Source of the DNA: Molanna angustata
Taxonomy: Eukaryota; Arthropoda; Insecta; Trichoptera; Molannidae
Reading direction: 5' to 3'
DNA: 64,000 bases
NCBI GenBank assembly: GCA_963576475.1
Contig: OY754979.1
Span: forward strand, 34,323,778-34,387,777
The notes below the pieces were generated by a model. It saw only the letters and a list, made by a program, of their open reading frames with translations, was not told the DNA's origin and did not search any database. Positions within the stretch are counted from its first letter, which is position 1. Each line of letters starts with the position of its first letter. The translations under genes and the position numbers were made by a program. Below are positions 37,101 through 49,100 of this stretch, in pieces.

Positions 37101-40100
37101 ATTCATAATCCAATACACATTCATCAGTGACAAATGATAATATAATATGTTACCTCTTTCTGATTAAATAAAAACCTGAACCTGATACAATTTACAAAAT
37201 TTATATATGTCAATTTATCTGAAACCTTGTATAATAAGCTGTGCAGCATTCTCATAGAACTTGAACATAAGGTGAATGTACTAACTCCATCTATGAGAGA
37301 GACAATAAAACTTTTTCTAATGCCATCTACTGACAACTTGGTTTGTATTTTATTTGTTAAGGTGTACTATAAAAAGATACTTCATAATACCTACATCATT
37401 CAGAGATTATCAACTTTTGAAAAAATACATTAAGTGCCATATGTGTACAATAGAATGATACTTCATAATACCTACATCATTCAGAGATTATCAACTTTTG
37501 AAAAAATACATTAAGTGCCATATGTGTACAATAAAATGATACTTCATAATACCTACATCATTCAGAGATTATCAACTTTTGACAAAATTTTGTCAAATTT
37601 GATGATCAGAAAATATTTACAGAATATCTGTATACGGTTCATTTTCAATCCCAAAAAATATGATCATATTTTGACTTGTAGAAATATACTTCATTGGCCA
37701 AAGATACGAGATTGTCATAACATTCATCTGCTGTCATTAGATACATTATAACATTATTTATAACCCCCCTTCACCATAATATTTAAAATATAATATAATG
37801 TCGTTTTCCTGCCAAATCACAGACTATGTCTTCGATCTGCTGAACATACCACACTAGCTATCACGATTCACACTATAGAAATTTAAAGCTTGTCTTTTCA
37901 AGTACATACAATCAGCTAGACTATGGAATGGTCCAAGTGATAAAGTTATGTCATCTTAATTCATCAGATAGTTCCTTATTATTCCTTCTAAATCCTTCCT
38001 TCCTTTCCTCATTGCTATGTGAGGTGTTAGTATTATTTTTTTCTTTTTTTATTTGTATTTTTTCTATTTTAAATGTAACAAATTAACTTACAGAGATTTT
38101 TTTTATTTTATCAAATGCGAAATTATTATTTTGTGGCTCCATCGTTAATTAACAACAATAAAATAACTTTGTATTAACCACTTTTAATTAGAACCAAGTC
38201 TACATGTTTCGAAAACAATGATCTCTTTCTCAGGACACTTAGTGAACTAGTTTTTAACAAATCTTAAAAATAATAAGTATATGTAAAAGCAGTGAGAGGG
38301 GAGGAAATAATAATAATAATAATAAGGACAATTTATAAAGCGCCGTTTAGTGACAACCGTGGTCACCTCAAGGGCGCTTTCAGTTTGCAAAAAATAATTT
38401 AAAATTAGTCCTATAGCTAACACATTGAAAATGGTGAAACATAAAACTTAAAAAAAATACAATCAGTTAAAATTAAGTTAAAATTAGTCCTATAGCTAAC
38501 ACATTGAAAATGGTGAAATATAAAACTTAAAAAATATCTAGAAATCACAAATTAATCTTGTTACATAATCCAGATGAAATTAATTATAAAAAATAGTCGA
38601 TTCAAAGTAAACTGGCATAATATTTAGTACACATAATATTATTGAACGGATGAAGGACAATCTGGATACGACTTGCGGAAAAGATGAGTTTTTAATTTCT
38701 TCTTGAATTCATTATAGGAAAGGAAAAGTAGAGGGGTAAAGAAGGTTAGGGTAACCATATGTAAGCTAACATTATTTTTTTTTTTACAAAGACAGAGATT
38801 TTTATATACATAAATTTACCAAATATTTAATAATATAATATCTGTCTTTGTAAAAAAAAAAATAATGTTAGCTTACATATGGTCACCCTAACCTTCTTTA
38901 CCCCTCTACTTTTCCTTTCCTCCCCTCTCACTGCTTTTACATATAGGTACAAATTATTTTTAAGATTTGTTAACTAGTTCACTAAGTGTCCTGAGGAAGA
39001 GAACATTGTTCTTGAAACATGTAGACTTGGTTCTAATAAAAAGTGGTTAATACAAAGTTATTTTAATGTTATTAATTAACTTAAGAGACTTCACATTGCT
39101 CTCAGGTTGGTTGAAAGAAATAGCCTCATAGCAATAAACCCACCTAATCGATGTACACGAAGATGTATTTATATTAACCCTTCGAACGAATTTTGCAAAA
39201 AATAAAATTTGATCTGAAAAATGCAAATTTTCAATAAAAAATGAAGTATTCTATAAAATTCCTTTTAATTTTTTTAATCAATATCTTGATTTAATACACC
39301 AAAAAATAGTTGTCACATTATATTTTGGGGGGAGGGAGGCTCATTTATTTAAATATATATTTTTTTCGCATCCAAAGGTAACGTTTTTTACAAGCCATAG
39401 ACTATAGTTGATTTACGCGTCGAAAGGAGAAAAAAATTCGGGTGACTTTAGTCGATTTACGCGTTCAAAGGGCAAATTTTTAAACATTCGAACTACATGA
39501 GTCATATTTTTCATTTTTTTTTTGTATTTCAGGCAACTAACAGGTAGGTACTATGTCAAATATTATCTTTACACACACCCATAACAAATAACAAGTTGCC
39601 ACATTCTCTTAATCATCTCACATATCCATACTAAAAACACTATTAAAAATTATCTCCATAGGGAATCAAATCGGAGAATTTCGTTCAGGAGTCAAGATAT
39701 ATTGTCGGCCTTTGTGGCTCAGTTGGTTAGGTATCTGACTGCTGATCCAAGGGTTCGATTCCTGGTGGAAACACAGTTTTAAAGTTTTAAATTGTGTTTT
39801 CAGTCTGGATTTGTGAAACGATAAATATCGTAAGTCTCCAGAATGTGACAACTTGTTATTGGGTGCGTGTTAAATTTATATTTACATAGTACCTGTTAGT
39901 TGCCCGAGAAGCAATATTAAATAAATAAATATAGCTAACTGAGCCATGTAAGTTTGGATTAGACATTTCTAGAAAATGGATGACCAGATAGAAGTTAAAA
40001 TATAAATTTAATAAAGAATGGTAAAATATTGGGCAAACGAAAATATTGATAACCACTGCTCAAGAGTAACTACATATACAATGTGTTATCTACTTTATAA

Positions 40101-43100
40101 TACAAAGTACCAACATTATGATATTAAAGTATTCCATTATTTCAATGTATCCATTCATCAGGTGCATATGTACAACCTTAAACATTTTCTAGAAAAAAAA
40201 TTCCATCTTATATTTTCTTATATTATGTTTTCAAAAACAGCCTGAGTGTTTTTGTGACAATACTTGGTTTTTTATACACAAGAATAATATATCAGTATTA
40301 ATATTATTTGATACTTTACTTATTACTTAGATAATAATAATGAACACTTCCTTGCACCCTGCGCAAGTGGCGAGTTTATTGCCGTATGGAAATTTCTTCC
40401 AACTAACCAGTGTTTCTAAACAGATGCTTCTTTGGTCCGAGAAGACATCTGTCATCTCGGATGATGTCTAGAAAAACCAAAGTCACAATCTACAAAACGT
40501 TGCTACGCCCCGTACTAACTTATGGTTCTGAATGCTGGGTATTGAGTAAAAAAGATGAATTGTCTCTACTAGTGTTCGAGAGAAAAATACTCAGAAGGAT
40601 ATTCGGACCTGTGCAGGTAAACGGAGCTTGGAGAATACGACGCAATGATGAGATCTACGATATTTATAATGAGCCCAACATTATAAAGGTGATAAAAATA
40701 GGGAGGCTGCGATGGGCAGGACATGTTGAAAGAATGGGCGATGAAAGAGTGCCAAAAAGGGTCCTGCACACAAAACCACAAGGTAGACGAAGCGTTGGTA
40801 GACCCAAGCTCCGATGGCTGGATGGCGTGCAGCGGGATGTGGAGGCTGTTGGAGTAAGGAACTGGAGGGGAGCATGTCAGGATAGAGGGAGGTGGCGAGG
40901 AATGCTGGAGGAGGCCCGCAATGGGCTGTGAAGCCATTGATGATGATGATGAACCAGTGTTTCCAGCCCAGAGGAGCAATATTTGCGTGAAAAGTAAATT
41001 TAAATAAATTCATGATAGTATGTATGTATTGAAATTTTTAACTTAACAAGATCATTTTCTCAATAAGTTGATTGTTTAAAAAATTGAAAAGATTATTTAC
41101 TACTGATGTTAGTAACTGATATAACACAGAGCAATTTGTAGACACATGATTTGTGCTTAGCTACAGATAACAATGTAAATATTTCAATAAATTTTCACTT
41201 ACTATATAGAAATTTCAAAATGGCATTTATAAGGGAACTCAATAAGAGTTTTAAAAAGAAAAAAGAGATTGATGTGAAAAATGGCATAATCTACAACTTC
41301 AGATAAATTGGACGCCCGACGTCGAGCGTTGTATCTTAACACAGCCCATGACAGGTTGTGAGTCCTGTCAAAACGAAGCTACTTTATAATCCCGAGGTAA
41401 AGTTGTGTGACAGCTCCACATCACAATGTGTTAAATATTGCTTACTAAAGTTTAGGACATGACATAATTGTTTGAATGACATCCTGAAATGGCAAATGTA
41501 AGAAGTTTGAACAACAGACAAACACGTATGAGATGAAGCATGAATGATTCATTGAAGTGGTAATGGATGCATGTTAAGATAGAAAAATGCGGCATTTGGT
41601 TCTCTGTGCCGATTACATGAAAATTCTTCGAAACACAATTGTTCGAATGCGCAATTGTACGAATAACAATTTTTCGAAAATCAGTTATCAGAATGACAAT
41701 TGTCCGAAAGCAAATTATTCGAACTAACTTTTGTTGGAAAACCAATTGACCGAATTTAATATATTTTTGTGTCATTATGTTGTCTCCTTTGACATATTTG
41801 TTGCCAGTAAAATATATTCGATGAAGACTATTATTACTTGTTTTGTTGTATTATTGTTGGGTACGTATGTTTGCATATTTTTAATAAGTGATGTTTGACA
41901 GTGCGGTGCGTCGCCATGGTGTTTATTCCATAGATTTTTACTAAACATATTATACTATATAGATGTAGTACTCCGTGCAAAAAGTGAATACGACACCTAG
42001 TATATTATAATAAAAATCTATGGTTTATTCTTCTCGCAATACTACCAACATGACGTCATAAAAATTCGAACAGTTGTAATTTCTGATAATTGTGTGTTCG
42101 GAAAATTGTTTTACGAAAAAAAGTGATTTGAATAATTGCCATTCGTAAAATTGATTTTCGTAAAATTGAGCATTCGAATAATTGTTTTTCGAATAATTTT
42201 CCTGTCACCCTCTGTGCCTACCGCTTAAGAGACGTGGAGTGATGATATTTATGTATGTTTTAAACTTTAAATGTGTCTGTTGGGTGGTTTTAACCAACAA
42301 AAGTGTCTGTCAAAGGAAGGCGTGATTTCTAATAGTGTTCCATAGTAAATATAATGCTTCACTCTTTATTTGACATGTTAAAATAGCAATTTTCAAAACT
42401 TTGAAGCCCATTATCTCCGAAAGCCACCACTACTCAGGATTCATATTATCCTATCTTTGTTACATGCTGTGGTATATCTTCTTCTTCTTCTTGTACTTTC
42501 ATTAGGCCCGGGGCCTGTTTTATGCTGCATTTTCAGCCTCCTGTGATGTGGACTGCCAACTATCTCGCCATCTTTTTGGTGGGCGTCCTCGTGATCGAGA
42601 CCCCTCTGGTACTTTGTCTCGGGCTATCTTTGGGATCCTATCTTCGGCCATGCGGCTGACGTGTTCGTTCCAGTACCTTCTCTTTTGGCGCCCCCATCTT
42701 ACGATGTCCTCAGCTTCGCAGATTCTTCGGATCTCTGTATTTCTGACTCTATCACGAAGACTTTTGCCAGTTATGCATCGCAGTATATTCATTTCACTGG
42801 TGCGCAGGAGTTGTTTGGTACGGACCGTATCAGCTCTGGATTCAATGGCATATGTTAGGATAGGTCTGACGCATGTTTTGTATATCCTCATTTTGCCCTT
42901 GGTGCTCATGTGTTTGTTCTTCCATATAGTTTCCCTCAGACAGCCAGAGATTGGTGCGGCCTTGTGTGCTTGCTTTGTCACTTCTACATACAGATCATTG
43001 TGTGGTATATCCTTTTACAGAATATTAATAATAAAGTTAATTGTGTCAAAGTGATAAATCCCTAGATACTTGATAGATATTGAAATATGTCATTTCAATG

Positions 43101-46100
43101 TGATATTTGTTGTATATTAACAATTGTAGTATTGTTGTCAAGTAATGATGATGATGATGATTAAATGATGGTCGGTGGCAGAGCGGTTAGTGCGCTGGAT
43201 TAGTAATCCAATGATCGCAAGTTCGAATCCTGCCACGACCGAAAAAAAAATTAGTAGTTTTATGTTTGTAGCTGAACAATGTTATAATATTATGGTGGCT
43301 TCGGTGTGGGTGTATGACATCAATTACTGACAAAAAAATATATAAATCAGATTGTATCATTATACAATGAAACTTCCCTTTATATATTCATGAAATTCGG
43401 GAACAGGTTCTCAACCCAAATCCCCTCGCGGGAAATGTGGAAGGAGAATCTGATCCATCACGATGAAGCTCAGGTGTTTTTCACTGATGGGTCAAAACTG
43501 GAAGGTAAGGTGGGCGGAGGAGTCTTTTCGGAGCAATTAAATATTAATATTTCTTTCAGGTTGCCGGACCACTGTAGTGTTTTTCAAGCAGAGATCTTGG
43601 CAATCCAGGAAGCAGTAGAATGGATACAAGGCAATACAGTATCAAACAGCATTGTCCGTATTCTCACAGACAGCCAAGCGGCTATTAAAGCCTTAAAAGG
43701 CGTAAGTACTACTTCTAGAGTGGCCCTGAACTGCCGCAACATCTTAAATGGGGCAGCGGAGCGGTTCAATCTACAAATCATGTGGGTGCCGGGTCACAGT
43801 AATATAGCGGGGAATTGTAGGGCAGATGAACTTGCCAGAGCAGGTACCCTGTTATCTCTAGACAATATCAAACACAGACCTGGAGTCCCCATGTCAACAT
43901 GTAAACTCCGGGTCAGTGAGAAAATTATTGCTTGTGCTGACCAAAGGTGGTCTGAGGAGAGCACATGCTCCATTGCCAGACAAACATGGCCAAAATATGA
44001 TCTCAGAAGAACCAGAGAAATACTCTCGTTCAGAAGAGACTCACTTGCCAGAGTCATATCAGTATTAACGGGACACTGGGTTATAGGAAAGCATGCCAGA
44101 AGGCTAGGGCTGGAGGCATACGATTACTGCAGAGCATGCCAAGACGAGGAGGAGGAGGAGACGGTGGTCCACTTCCTCTGTCACTGTCCTGCTCTCTCTA
44201 GAATTAGGAGAAGCTCCTTGGGAAGTTTCTTCTATGATGATTTAATTGACATAGCGTCGGCCGACATTGCAGACATTATGACATTCATTTGCCGTTCAGG
44301 CTGGTTCAAGGGGGATGAGTGAGTGGGAGGACAGCCCCAATGTGGTATCACAAAGGGCCAATTGGCCTAAGTGTGTTCTCCTCAAGAACTGCCACCCGCA
44401 AAAAAAAAAAAAATATTCATGAAATAAAATTTGACTCATCTCTTTTTAATAACAAGTTATATCACAAAGAATATAGCATGATAAAGAATTCAAAATAAGG
44501 AAATTCACATAAATCGTTGACAATATTATAACTATTGATGGTGATTAAATGCGTGTTAAGTACCCAACAATGTGCAATATTTATTTATACTATGTATACT
44601 ACATAGCAGTATTGTTTGATAGCCTTTGTGATGCTTTGGACTTTGATTAAAATTTCTGATATTATTGATAGCTAAGTATGGGAGAACAAATTCATTTAAT
44701 ATTGACAAATGGAGGATTATAGATGATCCTCAACATCCATAATAACTAAAAAAGTTTGTCGACGTTCCTCAACCTCATGGTCGCACTCTATGGAAAATGA
44801 ATTCATAATATGCATAGCAGGTATCTATGGACAATATTCTAAAACATTTATATACAAAACAGTTTTTGTAGTTATTGATTTTTAAAACATCACGTGTCGT
44901 TATAATCTGCATTTTTTTTTACATATACATCGAAGGAAATCGAAAACGAAAAAAAAATGCAATGTAGTTATCGAATCTATATGTCAAAAAAAACTCTAAC
45001 CCCAGATCACCACATTTCACTTACGGGGCACTCCTCCACAGTGTTTGTTGCCCCAAGCTTAGCCAAAAAAAGTCCAAATATCATAGTGGTTATCATACAA
45101 TGCCTCGAGTATATTAATAATAATAATGAACACTTCCTTGCACCGTGCGCAAGTGGCGAGTTTTATGCCGTATGGCAATTTCTTCCAAATACCAGTGTTT
45201 CCAGCCCAGAGAAGCAATATTTGCGTGAGAAATAAATTTATTATGCATTAAATTTCAGCTTTTTAATTGGCTGCTCTTGAGCAACCTAAAGGTCATCCTC
45301 ACACACCTATACGCGGCACACTTTTTAAGTGTGCCTTTTGCTGGCGTATTCAGTGGACTCAAATAGGAGACTTCATCTGGTGGTGGGTGGTGGTGGTGGG
45401 CCAACTCTCAATACTCTCAATGAACATTAAATATTCTCACTAACTCTGTGAAATCACCAACCTCAAATAAGCATGCATATTTATAGTGAGATTGGAGATA
45501 ATATGCTTTATAATATAAATTAAATAAATGTGAGTAGTGGATAGTTTGCAATTTATTATTGTATCTAAAAGAAGCAGCTGTGACAGTTTTGTTACAATCT
45601 TATAACAAAATATAATATATAATTTATTTGACTAGATAATATTGAAGTGTCATACGAGTGTAGATATATATAAAATGTGGTGATTATGATTAATCATACC
45701 CATACTAACGTATGATGGCATTTGATGACGTTTTAGTCTATCATTAAGTTCTGTGATTATTGATAGCAAAGATTGAGGGTACAAATGTGGTACTTTTGCA
45801 TTACATTTGTTTCCCCGTGGTTAGCTGTCAATAACTATAGAACTTCATGAAGGATTGCAATGTCTAAATGGGCATCATACGTTGCCCCGAGTATAGGTAC
45901 ATTGGTGCTCTGAATGGTGCTATAAATATATTCATCACTGACCGTTCCTTGTTCTAACAACTGACTTAACAATGTAGCAGTCACCTATGGACACAGACAA
46001 CATTTCAATATACATTAATATATTTAAAGTAAAAAGAAAATAAGGTATCAGTTATATTGTAAATTGTTTACATTATTAATATGCATGTTATATGATCCAG

Positions 46101-49100
46101 ACAAATACTACTACAATGTTTACAAATTTACAAATTTAAGAATCTAGTTGGGGTGTTTCGGCTTTTTTCAATATTTTTAAAAACATTGGAAATATGTATA
46201 GGCAGATAAACACATAAATTTATGATAAAAAAAATGTTTTTCTTAATAAAAACATGTTTGAGAAACTCTGGTATATTTTTTAAAATAAATTTGAGGTTTT
46301 ATATTTGTCTACATTTATACCAATTTTCAAGGTTCTAGCTTTTATGGTTTTTGAGATATATGGAAAAATAAAGTAAAAATTCTAAAGTTGATAACCCTTG
46401 ACTGAAACAAAATTTCAAAATTCTTAGTGTAAAAGTTTTGTAGGCCTATAACTATGCATCTATATATTCTGAAATTTTGAGCTCTGTAAATTGAGCGGAT
46501 CAAAAGTTATAAGGGGGGGACAGACACATTCACACACATAGACACACTAAATGTTCTACTCCAAATTTGAGTAAATCCGTATATAGAACATATATGCTGC
46601 GATGTTGATGTTCTTTGGCTTCAAAGTTGGAAAAATCGTAAAAAAAATATAGACCGTGCATACAATCTCGCGTATCTTGGGTTGATACTTTGTCGATATG
46701 TTAAGAGAACAAAGTTCTCTTGAACAAATCGACAGTTGGATAAAATTAACTGCGAAAATAAAATTAGCGCTTAATTCCATGACATTATGAACTTTCAACG
46801 AGAGCTGTCCGTTGAAATACTGAATTAAATAGCTTGTCAATCATAAAAACGTTGGCTTATTTCAAATGAAGATTCTTGCAAATGCAACAAATTTATAAAA
46901 GTTTTGCCGAGTATGGCAGAATAGTAATATTTGCATAATTTATAATTAAATAAAGAAACGAAGAATGCACAAACAAAACAATTAGTTGAATTGCGTACAT
47001 CCTCTTCTTTCTTTGTGAGATATGACAAAACAAACAAACAATCATCAAATAACATACAACATTATGCTACAGGAAGCAATACTGTCTGTTTATAAAACTT
47101 GTATAGACGTTATCAATATTATTACTGTGTGTATTTATAGTTTGTAGACACATGTTGTATGTATTATCACAGTGAGAGCATTAACAAGAGTAGTAGAAAG
47201 AAATTGGGTCATAACTAGATAATTTTCTGATATCCGAATAGAAGGTGAAAGATATTAACAGTGCACTAACTTATCAGTGTCATTGTATCATTACATGATA
47301 TACATATATTACTCTCCACACTATGGAATAGTGGAGAGTCATGATTTCACAATTTTAAACATATTTTTTTTACATCAATTTCTCAACGGGTATAATGTAG
47401 AGAGTGCACACTGTGAGTTTCGTCGTGATGTGTTTGTATGTATGACGTATGGCGTTCGGCGTTCGGCGTACGGAATTATCCTTTTTGTGTCCTCTCTACA
47501 GCCCAACTATAAGTCCAATCGACTTCATACTTACATCATAAGTGTAAAGTACATAGACCTAGAGCTGATTAGTTTTCCATAGATATCCGTTAATTTCTTC
47601 TCTATGATTTCATCTGTCCAAATTTTCAAAATGCTCTCACGGTCTGGAAAATCGCGTTTTTTGTGTACTGTTTGAAATTTTGATACAACAAAAATACACT
47701 CATCAAAAATGCATTCAAGGATTGTCAAAATTTAATGAAAAAAATTTAGGGTTTGTCATATCAATGTGAAATAAATTTCATATTTGTATGAAAAATGTAT
47801 ATAACAAAAGTAAAATAGCTTCTGTAAGGGAAAATTGAGTGATTAACTTCATATTGATATTGTATGTGTCTCTATAGACAAGTGTATTTTTTACTCTCCA
47901 CTTCTATCTTCCTCAAGGGGTACGCAGTGAGAACCGAACACCGCATTCTTCTATCTTGACACATACATCGCCTCATCAACATTGATACACTGTCTCATAC
48001 ATGCTCATCTTGCTAGTAATGCAATTTTACTTAAAATTTCTCAACATGTATCATGTAGAAAATATATACTATGAGTTTCGTGACAATGTTTTTGTGTGTA
48101 TGGTGTATTGTGAAAGCTTTTGTCCTCTGGGGATCTCATATTTGTTAAAGAATCTAATGGAAATGTACTTCATAAAAATGTGTGTTGGCCACAACCTACT
48201 CGTTTTTAAATATACAATAAAAACTTATAAATAAATAAAATATCTCTATAGGATGTCTTGGAATGTCTGTACAAGATGAAAAGACTTTGATATTAGAGTT
48301 ATAACAGCAATTAATATACATAGTGAATGACCACAGACTAATCATCTATAGACATGACAGAAGCAAAATTTCTTGCTACACACGGCGTGACTGTGCCACC
48401 AAATATTGGTGACAATCAATATGAAGTATTAGATGTGCGCTTGTTCTAGATAGTTTAGCGATGTTTTAAGACAACTGTCATACATCACAAATCAATTTAA
48501 ATTTTGATCTGAATGTTTATATTGTTATATCTTGGAATAATATGACGAAAGATCTTTAAAAATTATTTTATTATCAATAGTTGTGCATTTTGGGAGCGAA
48601 AAGTTGTCATAAAATTAGCTCCTTTATTAAAATATGAGCTGAAAGCTTGACATGTCTTTCAAACTCCCTGTAAGTTCATAGCAAATTCCTCTGGAATTTC
48701 AAGGAATTATCAACCAAGCAATATTTACACTCCCAATTGAAACAAATCTGATAATCTTGTTAAAAAAAATTAGTATTTGTTTTGTAAGATACTCGTCAAA
48801 CATTATAACAAAATTGTAAAACATTGGGTTCAATTTTGAAAATGCACTAAAATTTAAATGAAATGTAAAATTTATTTACTTAATCGTTGTTGTATAGGAG
48901 TCATGTGACTGCCTGAAGCTTCCTTAATTCTTGTATTTGACTTTGAATACTTTATTAGCCCTGAAATCAACCGTCATTTTGTACAAAAATCAATGAAATT
49001 TATAAAAAAAATATTTACCGCCTCCGGTGTGAGCTCGTCCTCTGGCATTTTGGCTGAGAATGTTCGGAGAGCACAGCTCAATAGGAACAGTGACACTAGA

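Noticed and set aside
43172..43243. Functional tRNA-Thr gene
   Set aside because: Acceptor stem needs a base bulge, T stem has a mismatch, and a poly(A) run follows, so a retrosequence is more likely.
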